A stretch of 64,000 nt of DNA, from contig DATKSL010000027.1 in NCBI GenBank assembly GCA_035531675.1, forward strand, positions 108,473 through 172,472, read 5' to 3'. The notes beneath the pieces are model-generated. The model saw only the letters and a list, made by a program, of their open reading frames with translations, was not told the origin of the DNA and searched no databases. The position numbers and the translations under genes were made by a program. This document shows positions 46,998 through 54,628 of this stretch, one piece after another (position 1 is the stretch's first letter; each line of letters opens with the position of its first letter). The stretch is from JAJPIG01 sp035531675 (GTDB lineage Bacteria > Desulfobacterota > Binatia > Binatales > Binataceae).

Positions 46998-47945
46998 CTA
47001 ATCGGTCTTGGCGGCCGTGCTGCGCGGCGGTGCGGTTTCGGTCAGATCGAAACTGTCGAGGTCCACGTGCCACGATCCGTCGGGCTCCTGGCGGAACAGA
47101 TCGACCAGGCGCGCGCCCCACTGGATATCCGCGGCGCCGTAAACGTGGCGGGCGTGGATAGTTTGCGAAAGCGCGCCGTCGAGCCCGGTCAGCGAGATTA
47201 TGACCCATAGCGAATTGGGTTTAAGATCGTCGGCCGTCATGGCGTAAAAGGGGCTCGCTTCCGTGATCGGATGGATCGCCGTCCAGGTCAGTCCAAACAT
47301 CGGATTGCGGTAACGGATCAGCCCCAGGTCGCGCACCTTCATCATCATCTGCCCCGCGCCGGTCACCTCGCGGCGCGTCAGCGCGACCTGGACCTGCGCG
47401 TCGACGATTTCGTCGGCCCGCGAATTGGCCATCCGGAACATCAACGATGGTACGCCGTCGTAATCGGAGAGCACGGCGTAACGGCTGAAGCGCACGCCCG
47501 AACTCGGCCGCGAGAACTTGGCGAACACCAGCCCGGTCACCAGCGCTAGTGCCATCAGCCCGAACAGCGCCTCGAAGCTGACCAGGATGTTGGCGGCGGT
47601 GGTGACCGGCGCCATCTTGCCGTAGCCGATCGTCGCCATGGTCTGGACGCTGAAGAAAAACGCGTCGCCGAACGAACCGTGACGGGCGTTCTCGATACCG
47701 CTGTCGATCAGATAGCCGAACGCGAACAGACAGTTGGTGACGATGAAAGTGGCCAGGATCAAGCCGAACAGGGCCGGCCACGAGGCGCGAATCAGGTAGT
47801 GATAGGTATCGACCAGAAGCTCGCTCGGCAGCCCCTCGCGCACCGGCGTCACCGGGCCGGCGTTGGAGGCTGCAACGTTGGCGTAGAGCGGCCTGCGCCG
47901 GCTTTTTGGCGGCGACCGTTGACCGTCGCGAATCCGACTTGGCAT
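46998..47945 (-). CDS. Inward-rectifier (Kir/KirBac) potassium channel
   Basis: A 315-residue channel. I start at ATG 47945, because the longer frame upstream runs into the pirin gene. The first transmembrane helix is at about 58-80, the pore helix and selectivity filter TIGYG are at residues 105-109 (QTMATIGYGKM), the second helix is at about 120-143, and a C-terminal cytoplasmic immunoglobulin-like Kir domain follows (GVPSLMFRMANSRADEIVDAQV, GLTWTAIHPI). It lets K+ flow inward across the inner membrane. It follows the pirin gene by 14 bp. Confidence 0.9.
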   Translation of the reverse strand: MPSRIRDGQRSPPKSRRRPLYANVAASNAGPVTPVREGLPSELLVDTYHYLIRASWPALFGLILATFIVTNCLFAFGYLIDSGIENARHGSFGDAFFFSVQTMATIGYGKMAPVTTAANILVSFEALFGLMALALVTGLVFAKFSRPSSGVRFSRYAVLSDYDGVPSLMFRMANSRADEIVDAQVQVALTRREVTGAGQMMMKVRDLGLIRYRNPMFGLTWTAIHPITEASPFYAMTADDLKPNSLWVIISLTGLDGALSQTIHARHVYGAADIQWGARLVDLFRQEPDGSWHVDLDSFDLTETAPPRSTAAKTD

Positions 47946-47959
47946 CGGTCGGGACTCTA

Positions 47960-48658
47960 CTACGCCAGGTCGAACAGCAGTACTTCGCCCGGCTCCGAGG
48001 CGGTGATCGTGAGCGCGCCCGGTTCGTCGATCGCGGCGCCGTCGCCCGCGCTCAGGGACTCCCCGTCGAGGGTTACGCCGCCACGCGCGATTTGCACCCA
48101 TCCGTGACGTCCCGGGGCTATCTCATGGGTCGCGCTCTCGCCGCGCTCGAGTATCGCCACCGACAGCGTCGCATCCTGATGAATCGTGACCGCCTGCGGA
48201 CCGCCGTCGGGACCGGCAATCAAGGCAAATCGGCCGCGCGCCTGAGCCCGATCGAAAGGCCGCTGTTCGTAGCCGGGAGCCAGACCGTGCCGCCCCGGCA
48301 GCAGCCAGATCTGCAGCAGATGGAGCGGTTCGCTCGGCGACGGGTTGAATTCGCTATGCACGATGCCGCGCCCCGCGCTCATCCGTTGAATCTCGCCGGG
48401 CCGAATCACCGAGCCGTTGCCGAGGCTGTCGCGATGCTCCACGGCGCCCTCCAGCACGTAGGTGATTATCTCCATGTCACGATGAGGATGGGACGGGAAG
48501 CCGGCGCCGGGCGCGATGCGGTCCTCGTTGATCACGCGCAGCGCCCGAAAGCCCATCTGGGCCGGATCGTGGTAGTCGGCAAACGAGAAGCTGTGGCGGC
48601 TGTCGAGCCAGTCCATGCGGCTGGTTCCGCGCGCGGCGGCTTTACGTAGCTGGATCAT
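47960..48658 (-). CDS. Pirin family (YhhW-like) bicupin metalloprotein
   Basis: A 232-residue protein. ATG 48658 with an AGGAG site 5 bp upstream is the start; a longer frame upstream is not conserved. Metal ligands are H57, H59 (PSHPHRD), H101 and E103 (IVHSEF), as in quercetinase-active pirins. GXGFPSHPHRDMEIITYVLEG and HLLQIWLLPG are signature segments. It may act as a flavonol dioxygenase or redox sensor; the context does not say. It is followed by the Kir channel gene. Confidence 0.93.
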   Translation of the reverse strand: MIQLRKAAARGTSRMDWLDSRHSFSFADYHDPAQMGFRALRVINEDRIAPGAGFPSHPHRDMEIITYVLEGAVEHRDSLGNGSVIRPGEIQRMSAGRGIVHSEFNPSPSEPLHLLQIWLLPGRHGLAPGYEQRPFDRAQARGRFALIAGPDGGPQAVTIHQDATLSVAILERGESATHEIAPGRHGWVQIARGGVTLDGESLSAGDGAAIDEPGALTITASEPGEVLLFDLA

Positions 48659-48716
48659 GGCTGCTCCTGTCGGCCCCGCCAGTATAGCATCGCGGCGCGC
48701 CGTGATGATTCGCCGC

Positions 48717-49484
48717 TCAACCCGGCCGCGCGCCGACAAACAGCGCATCGTCGATAATTCCGAAGCGCTGGCGGCGATCGGAATCGATCAGCGCGGCAAA
48801 GTTCAGCGTGGTGCAGCGCCAGCCCGCCGCCTCGATCCGGGCGGCGAGGTCACCCCCGTAAATCCGCCAGTGGCCCTCGTATTCGGGATTCGGATAGCCG
48901 AACTCGAGCGTCCCGGCCGTGCGCCATCGCGGTACCATCGGGGCCATAATCAACCCGCGGCCGCCGGGTGCAGTCACCCGCGCCAGCTCGGCCAGCGCGG
49001 TCCGATCGTCACCGACGTGCTCGATCACGTGCGAGGCGATTACCAGGTCGAAGGTTCCGGTGCGAAACGGGATCGCCGTGATATCGGCGCAGGCGGTGGT
49101 AGCGCGCGGCCCCAGGTCGACGCCGAAGTAGCGCAGTCCCTGACGACTCGAGAAAAACCGCGCCAGCGATCGCTCCGGCGCGAAGTGCAGCACCGCGCAT
49201 CGCGGCCCCAGCTCGGGCAGCAGCTCGGCCAGATAAAGCGCCAGCCCGCGATGGCGCGAATGGCTGCGGCAGCGCGGGCAAACCGCCCCCTTCATGCAAT
49301 AGGTCTCGCGCACGTGATCGAGGAATCGCGTCCCGCGCCATCCACAGCACGGGCATTCGCGGCGGGCGGGCCCGAACAGATTGACGGCCCGGATCAGCCG
49401 GTTGGCCAGGCGCATCCGGCGATAGCGCACATAACCGGAAAGGCCCAGGCGGCGGGCCCGCCGCAGATCGTCGCGCAAAGCCAC
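48717..49484 (-). CDS. SAM-dependent methyltransferase with N-terminal zinc-ribbon
   Basis: A 255-residue class I methyltransferase. An N-terminal Cys cluster (ECPCCGW at about residue 44, CPRCRSHSRHRG at about 70) resembles a zinc ribbon. The methyltransferase domain follows: VLHFAPERSLARFF, FGVDLGP, then FDLVIASHVIEHVGDDRTALAELARVTAPGG with motif IV and the post-motif Pro/Gly. It may modify a polysaccharide, lipid or protein. The substrate is unknown. Confidence 0.85.
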   Translation of the reverse strand: MALRDDLRRARRLGLSGYVRYRRMRLANRLIRAVNLFGPARRECPCCGWRGTRFLDHVRETYCMKGAVCPRCRSHSRHRGLALYLAELLPELGPRCAVLHFAPERSLARFFSSRQGLRYFGVDLGPRATTACADITAIPFRTGTFDLVIASHVIEHVGDDRTALAELARVTAPGGRGLIMAPMVPRWRTAGTLEFGYPNPEYEGHWRIYGGDLAARIEAAGWRCTTLNFAALIDSDRRQRFGIIDDALFVGARPG

Positions 49485-49780
49485 GCGTGGAGTCTAAACC
49501 CCGATTTCAAGTCGCACAAACCGCGCTGCGCCCTCGTCAGGCCCGCGTCGGCGAATTCGAAGGCTGCCGTAAAAGCAGGCAAACGTTAGAAACATGGCCG
49601 TAATGGATTGCATCAGTACCGCAAAATGCGCTAGTCATTCGCCCGATGATGTGGATGGAGTCCGTCGGGTGCTCCACGCCGCCAATGGTGGCGGCGGCGG
49701 GCGACCGGACGGGGGAGCGGCTTATCTTTGCCGCGTTGTGCGAGCTCTATTCCTAAAACCCATTTTGGGGGCGAGGAGCC

Positions 49781-50245
49781 ATGCGAAAACTATCAGCGAT
49801 CTCTGTGGGCCTGGTGCTTAGCTGCGTTCTGGGATTGGCGGTAATTGCCCACGCGCAACCGGCGGTAACCACTTCTGGACAGCTTCCGCGTCATGCTGGC
49901 TTTTTGTGGGGTAAGGTCAAGAGCCAGAGCGGCAATGCGTCCGTCAAGGGCATCGCCATCGTGGTCTACCACATCAAGCCGGATGGCAAGATGGGTGAGC
50001 CGGTCACGCACGGCACCACTGATGCCAGGGGCGCTTATTCGATCAAGATCGGCAGCCTGCCCGAAGGCACCTATGCAGTGAAGGTCCAGGCGCCCGCGAC
50101 CGGCGGTCTGCGCGGCGGCATGACCCGCACCAAGCTGCGTGGGCCGAAGGCCAGCAAGCATATCGATTGGACGATGTCCGATCAGGCACCTGCGCGTCCC
50201 ACCACCCGGTGGACCAAGGTTGAGCAGGTCCCGGCCAAGAAATAA
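49781..50245 (+). CDS. Secreted Cna-B/carboxypeptidase-regulatory-like domain protein
   Basis: A 154-residue exported protein. GAGGAG 4 bp before the ATG is a strong ribosome site. The signal peptide at about residues 5-25 ends at AHAQP. The mature part has FLWGKVKSQSGNASVKGIAIVVY, TTDARGAYSIKIGSLPEGTYAVKV, the beta-sandwich pattern of regulatory carboxypeptidase/CnaB-like domains. The C-terminus is basic and Pro/Ala rich. Adhesive or structural role is inference. Confidence 0.75.
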   Translation: MRKLSAISVGLVLSCVLGLAVIAHAQPAVTTSGQLPRHAGFLWGKVKSQSGNASVKGIAIVVYHIKPDGKMGEPVTHGTTDARGAYSIKIGSLPEGTYAVKVQAPATGGLRGGMTRTKLRGPKASKHIDWTMSDQAPARPTTRWTKVEQVPAKK

Positions 50246-50359
50246 CGGCCGTCGACGACTGGTTGCGATCCGCCCGACTCGCGGCGCTCGCAACGTATCG
50301 CAACGCGAGCGGCGGCGCGCCTGGGCCGCTACATAGGGCGATTGCTAACAGTTTGGTTT

Positions 50360-50394
50360 CCGAGCCCGGGGAGTTGACCGCTTCCCGGGCTCGG
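50360..50394. terminator. Strong hairpin between convergent genes
   Basis: CCGAGCCCGGG (50360-50370) and CCCGGGCTCGG (50384-50394) pair over 11 bp with a 13-nt loop. It is 114 bp after the Cna-B-like gene and 42 bp after the DsrE selenoprotein stop. There is no T-run, so termination is by position and stability only. Confidence 0.5.
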
Positions 50395-50436
50395 CGAGTT
50401 TGGGGCTCACAACCGGCGCCCCGGTAGCCTAATCGC

Positions 50437-50799
50437 TCACTCGCTCAAGACCTTGTCGGCCCATTCGACCAGCGCCACTAGCGTCGCGGGGGTCACCAAC
50501 GCCGCGTTCTTTTCCTCGAGGTCGCTATCAGAGAGCCCACGGGCTCTCGCGCAGGTAGTTCAAACGTGGATCGGGATACCGTGCTCCACGGTGCGGGCAA
50601 AGGTCTGCGCTAGCGGCGGCCATCCGACCGGCACCACCGCTTCCGCGACGCTCCCGCGCATCAGGGAGACTGCCTCGCCGAGCAGGAAAATCTGCACTTC
50701 GTGCCCCGCCTCAGCAAAGGCGTTGGCGTGCAGGAAGGCGAACCCGGCCTTGGTCGGATCGTCCGATCCCCAGGCGCTTTTGATTAGTATCCTGCTCAT
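50437..50799 (-). CDS. DsrE-family selenoprotein with in-frame TGA as Sec80
   Basis: A 120-residue DsrE/DsrF-like sulfur-relay or thiol protein whose only interruption is TGA at 50560-50562. Before it: SRILIKSAWGSDDP, AGHEVQIFLLGEAVSLM and the lead-in GIPIHV; after it: TTCARARGLSDSDL. The TGA thus stands at the Cys position of the family motif (xVCxxCAxARG), giving UTTC (Sec80, Cys83). The frame continues without a break to EWADKVLSE and TGA at 50437-50439, matching the family's normal length. A strong hairpin follows directly. The gene is 5 bp after the LLM oxidoreductase stop, probably in the same operon. Confidence 0.9.
50531..50548 (-). promoter_or_regulatory. Candidate bacterial SECIS element for the DsrE-family selenoprotein
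   Basis: In the mRNA GAGAGCC/GGCUCUC forms a perfect 7-bp stem with a CGUG loop, starting 12 nt after the UGA. Loop residues lie at +19 to +22, inside the 16-37 nt window for bacterial SECIS loops, and the loop holds G residues. Its perfect pairing within a coding sequence is unusual. Confidence 0.8.
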
Positions 50800-50804
50800 T
50801 GACC

Positions 50805-52067
50805 CTACTCGGTAAGCTCATCGAGCGCCGGTTTCACATGCCGCATGAAGGCGGCGAGATTGTCGAGCACGCGTTCCTTGGGCATCTGCGCGTAATGGTA
50901 GATGATGGTCAGGTATTCGCAGGGCAACTGCTTCCACTCCTCGACCAGATGCTTGCGCACATCGTCGGCGGTGCCGATGGTCCACATGCCGTTGTTCGTC
51001 ACGGCTTCGACCACGTTTTCGCGCGGGACTTTATGCTGGCCCATCGCAGCGTAAAAGTTGCGGAAGATATCGGAATCGTAGCGCATCACCGATTCCTCGG
51101 CCTCGGCGCGGGTTTTGCCGATATGCGGAATTCGCACGATCGCCTGGTTGCGCCCCGGCCTCGCCTCGCGGCCTAAACCGGTGAGCGTCCGGTCGTGCGC
51201 CGCGCTCAGCTTCAGCGCGATGGCGAGCGAGTTGAAGTAGAGCGGGATGAAGCCCTGGCGCGCGCAGTATTCGGCGCTTTCGGGCGAGCCGCTGGTCGCC
51301 ACCAGCACGGGCGGATGGGGCCGCGTGTAGGGCGCCGGCACGACGCTCACGCGCCGCGTGTTGCCCTGCTCGTCCACTTCGCCCGGAGCGCCGAAGCGGC
51401 CGGTGGTACCGAACTTCGCCAGCGGCCAATCGTCGACCCCGCGATCGTACGGATATGGAATCTGCCAGGTCTCTCCGTTATGCGCGAAGCTCTCCTGGGT
51501 CCAGGCCTTGAGGACGATATCGACCTCTTCCTCGAAAATCCGGCGGTTGCGATCGTCGTCCTCGGTGCGGCCCGGCTTGCCGGTCGGGTCGCCAAACATA
51601 TGCGTGGGATCGAGCCGGCCGGCCGAGGGCGAGGTGGTCGCGCGGGTTCCCAGATGCTGCCCGAGCACGTTGGTCCAGCGCGATTGGTAGCCGCGCGCGA
51701 ACCCCACGAAGCATCGCCCCTTGGTGAGATGGTCAAGGATGGCGGTCTCCTCGGCGACCCGAATCGGATTCTGGGTGCTCATCACGTAACCGAGTTGCCC
51801 GACCCTGACGTTGCGCGTGATCGCGGCCCAGTAGGCGTTGAGCAGCCCCGGACTGGGGCCAACCTCGTAGCCCTCGGACCACAGGTGATGCTCGATAGTC
51901 GCGACGCCCCACAGCCCCAACTCGTCGGCGGCGCGCACGATGTCATGCCAGCCGCTAAGCGTCTCCTGGTAACGCTCGCGATTGCGTCCGATCGGGCGCA
52001 GCGCCTCGCGCTCCGCTTCGCTGGCGGCGGGAATCACCGGGTAGAGCTGAAGAATTACTTTAAGCAT
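50805..52067 (-). CDS. LLM class flavin-dependent oxidoreductase
   Basis: A 420-residue luciferase-like TIM-barrel monooxygenase using FMN or F420. The ATG at 52067 has a GAGG site 5 bp upstream; an upstream frame to 52097 is rejected. Conserved features are ELGLWGVATIEHHLWSEGY, TRNVRVGQLGYVMSTQNPIRVAEETAILDHLTKGRCFVGFARG, and RPHPPVLVATSGSPESAEYCARQG. The substrate is unknown. It is followed 5 bp later by the DsrE selenoprotein, with an amidohydrolase gene 148 bp upstream, so an oxidative catabolic operon is likely. Confidence 0.9.
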   Translation of the reverse strand: MLKVILQLYPVIPAASEAEREALRPIGRNRERYQETLSGWHDIVRAADELGLWGVATIEHHLWSEGYEVGPSPGLLNAYWAAITRNVRVGQLGYVMSTQNPIRVAEETAILDHLTKGRCFVGFARGYQSRWTNVLGQHLGTRATTSPSAGRLDPTHMFGDPTGKPGRTEDDDRNRRIFEEEVDIVLKAWTQESFAHNGETWQIPYPYDRGVDDWPLAKFGTTGRFGAPGEVDEQGNTRRVSVVPAPYTRPHPPVLVATSGSPESAEYCARQGFIPLYFNSLAIALKLSAAHDRTLTGLGREARPGRNQAIVRIPHIGKTRAEAEESVMRYDSDIFRNFYAAMGQHKVPRENVVEAVTNNGMWTIGTADDVRKHLVEEWKQLPCEYLTIIYHYAQMPKERVLDNLAAFMRHVKPALDELTE

Positions 52068-52215
52068 GGTCGCCTCGTCGTAGTAGTCCTGTCGCACGCT
52101 AGCATCGCCAGCCCCCGCCCGGCGAGTCTGGTACGCGTTTTGGCAAGCTGACCGACAGCACGGTCGCGATAAATCTAAAGCACTACTTCAATTTCACCAG
52201 ATCCTGCCGATGCGC

Positions 52216-53088
52216 CTAGCCTTCGAGCTTGAGCAGGCGCGCGGCATTGCCCAGCATGATCTTGGGCCGCACCTCGTCGCGAAACGGCGCTGCCTCGAAA
52301 TCCTTCAACCAGCGATCCGGGCTGATCACCGGGAAATCCGAGCCGAACAGCACCTTGTCCTGCAACAAAGTGTTGGCGTACTGGATTAGCGAGGGGGCAA
52401 AATATTTCGGCGACCAGCCCGACAGATCGATGAAGACGTTGCCCTTGTGCATCGCGACCGACAGCATCTCCTCCTGCCACGGCCACGACGGATGGGCGCC
52501 GATAATCGTCAGGTTCGGGAAGTCGGCCGCCACGTCGTCGAGGTACGGAATCGGCCGGCTGTATTTCAGCTTGAGGCCGGTGCCGCCCGGCGTGCCCGCG
52601 CCGATTCCGGTATGCCCCGAATGGAACAGCACCGGGATGCCGAGTTCCTGGGCCTTGTCCCACAACGGGTAGTAAATCTCGTCGCTCGGAAAGAAGGCCT
52701 GGCAGGTGGGATGGGTCTTGAGGCCGCGCAGCCCGAGCTGCGTCACTGCGCGCTCCAGCTCTCTGACCGCCGCGCGCCCCTTGTGCGGATCGACGCTGGC
52801 CCAGCCGATGAAGACGTCGGGAAAGCGCTGCTGGACTTCCGCCAGGTAGTCGTTGCCGACGAACGGGTCGTCGGTCACGGTTTCCATGTCGACATCGAAC
52901 ACCACCGCGACCATCTCGAGACGGCGGTAAAGCTCCGCCATCTCCTCGATCGTCATGCCCTGCAGCGTGTTGCGGAAATAGCGCTCCTTCTGCTCGGCGC
53001 GCGGATCGCTTTTGGGGCCGCCGGGATGCGGCACGTGGGTATGGATGTCGATGCCGCGAATCACGCGCCCCTTGTATGTCAGACTCAT
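52216..53088 (-). CDS. Amidohydrolase family 2 metal-dependent hydrolase
   Basis: A 290-residue TIM-barrel protein of the amidohydrolase-2 group (gamma-resorcylate or ACMS decarboxylase-like). Metal motifs are DIHTHV near residue 14, LKTHP, FHSGHTG, GAHPSWPW and the catalytic Asp in GSDFPV. Decarboxylation or hydrolysis of an aromatic or lactone-type acid is typical. It begins the amidohydrolase-LLM-DsrE run and is divergent from the aldolase gene. Confidence 0.9.
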   Translation of the reverse strand: MSLTYKGRVIRGIDIHTHVPHPGGPKSDPRAEQKERYFRNTLQGMTIEEMAELYRRLEMVAVVFDVDMETVTDDPFVGNDYLAEVQQRFPDVFIGWASVDPHKGRAAVRELERAVTQLGLRGLKTHPTCQAFFPSDEIYYPLWDKAQELGIPVLFHSGHTGIGAGTPGGTGLKLKYSRPIPYLDDVAADFPNLTIIGAHPSWPWQEEMLSVAMHKGNVFIDLSGWSPKYFAPSLIQYANTLLQDKVLFGSDFPVISPDRWLKDFEAAPFRDEVRPKIMLGNAARLLKLEG

Positions 53089-53491
53089 CGATCGCCCCTA
53101 TCCGTCCCGAAAGCCGCCGACGTGACGGCCCGCCCCGCAGCCGCTATCCTGCTGGTTGCCGCCACTCGCACTCTCGGTCAGCCTATGATGCTTGCTCACC
53201 CCCGCCAACCCTTGCCTGCCGCTCGGCGGTGCTCAAGAATCCCGGCGGATTCCAAGCTTCTACAACAAATCGAAGACCCGCCGATACACCGCCGGCCGGA
53301 TCATTTGCGAGTCGCAGGCTCGCGGCTCTTGACGAGCGCACTCAAGTTCGGCTTCAAGCCTAGGTGGGTCTTCGACGGCGATCACGGGATGGGGAGCCGG
53401 ACCGCCCGCACGCAGAATATCGTACTATGTCGTACTATGATGGATGGCGTTGCACGGAGATGGCCCGTCGAGGGGAGGTTCGTTTGATGCG
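53089..53491. other. Divergent intergenic region before the aldolase gene
   Basis: A 403-bp gap between divergent genes. It contains a tandem 10-bp repeat at 53420-53439 and an AGGGGAGG ribosome site 13 bp before the aldolase ATG. An ATG at 53444 would extend the aldolase frame but gives an unconserved leader. No other gene is supported. Confidence 0.5.
53420..53439 (+). repeat. Tandem 10-bp direct repeat
   Basis: TCGTACTATG occurs twice without a gap, 53 bp before the aldolase start. It could be a regulator-binding direct repeat or a chance -10-rich element. Confidence 0.45.
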
Positions 53492-54052
53492 ATGCTGATC
53501 GAGGAGTTGATCTCGGCTGGCAGACAGCTTTACGAGCGCGGCTTGCAGACGCCGCGTAGCGGCAATGTCAGTGCCCGCGACGAGCAGGTCTTCTGGATTA
53601 CCCGGACCGGCAGCAACCTCGCGCGTTTGACCGCAACCCACTTCGTCCGCGTCGAGGTAAGCGACCTGGCGGCTATCCCGCCCGAGGCCTCGGTCGAGAC
53701 CGCGGTCCATCGCGGCGTCTATACCGCGAGCGGCACCGGCGCGATCGTGCACGCGCATCCGCCCTACGCGATTGCGGCGGCCGAAACGGCCGGCGAACAG
53801 GGCATCACGCCGATTCACAACGAGGCCCTGGTCGGCCTCAAATGGATTCCGGTGATCGGCACTTCGGTCGCCGGCGAGGATACGGGCGAGGAGGTCGGCG
53901 CTATCGCCGCACAATTGCGACGCTGGCCCGCGCTGGTGATTCGCGGTCACGGCGCCTTCACCATCGGCGACGACATCGATGAGGCGCTCTACCGGATGGT
54001 GCTGCTCGAGGAGGTCTGCAAGATCGACTGTATCATCAAGAGCCGCAAGTAA
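53492..54052 (+). CDS. Class II aldolase/adducin family protein
   Basis: A 186-residue protein, from ATG 53492. Metal-binding His are in IVHAHPPYAI and VIRGHGAFTIG, with the Glu in PIHNEAL. TPRSGNVSAR near residue 19 is the phosphate loop of this family. Such enzymes split fuculose-phosphate-type substrates or act as epimerases or decarboxylases. It is shorter than the ~215-residue FucA. No sugar kinase is adjacent, so the substrate is unknown. Confidence 0.88.
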   Translation: MLIEELISAGRQLYERGLQTPRSGNVSARDEQVFWITRTGSNLARLTATHFVRVEVSDLAAIPPEASVETAVHRGVYTASGTGAIVHAHPPYAIAAAETAGEQGITPIHNEALVGLKWIPVIGTSVAGEDTGEEVGAIAAQLRRWPALVIRGHGAFTIGDDIDEALYRMVLLEEVCKIDCIIKSRK

Positions 54053-54135
54053 CGTTTGCAGCTCGCGCGCGCAACCGGGGCTTTGGTATTCCGATCGCGG
54101 CTGCAAATGCGTCTGCGTTATCCGGGAGAATTGAG

Positions 54136-54621
54136 ATGATAGAACTTCTGCCATTAGCGAATCAGATTGCCGCTCAGCTAAAACAGCGCCAGCAAACGGT
54201 GGTGATCGCTGAGTCCTCGACCGGTGGCCTCATCTCGGCGGCGCTTTTGAGCGTGGCCGGCGCGTCGAGCTATTTTCTTGGTGGCGCAGTGGTCTATACC
54301 GTTGAAGCGCGCCGCGCTCTGCTGGATATCACCGACGACAAGATGGCGGGGATGCGCGCATCGACGGAGCCGTACGCGCTGCTGATGGCGCGGACGGCGC
54401 GACAGCGCTTCAATGCCAGCTGGGCGGTGGCGGAAACCGGCGCCACCGGGCCGACCGGGAATCGCTATGGCGACGCCGCTGGACATACTTGTATCGCCAT
54501 CTGCGGACCGCTCGAGCGGGCCATCACACTCGAGACCGGCAGCCATGATCGGATCGGCAACATGCGGACTTTTTCGGCCGCCGCACTCGATCTTCTCGCC
54601 CAGAGCCTCGCCGCAGCCTAG
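54136..54621 (+). CDS. CinA/PncC family amidohydrolase
   Basis: A 161-residue protein matching the C-terminal CinA domain, which hydrolyses nicotinamide mononucleotide to nicotinate mononucleotide. The motif AESSTGG (residues 25-31) corresponds to the family AESCTGG with Cys replaced by Ser. AETGATGP and GAVVYTVEARRALLDI are also typical. GGGAGAATTGAG precedes the ATG. The next gene starts just downstream. Confidence 0.88.
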   Translation: MIELLPLANQIAAQLKQRQQTVVIAESSTGGLISAALLSVAGASSYFLGGAVVYTVEARRALLDITDDKMAGMRASTEPYALLMARTARQRFNASWAVAETGATGPTGNRYGDAAGHTCIAICGPLERAITLETGSHDRIGNMRTFSAAALDLLAQSLAAA

Positions 54622-54628
54622 TCCGAAT

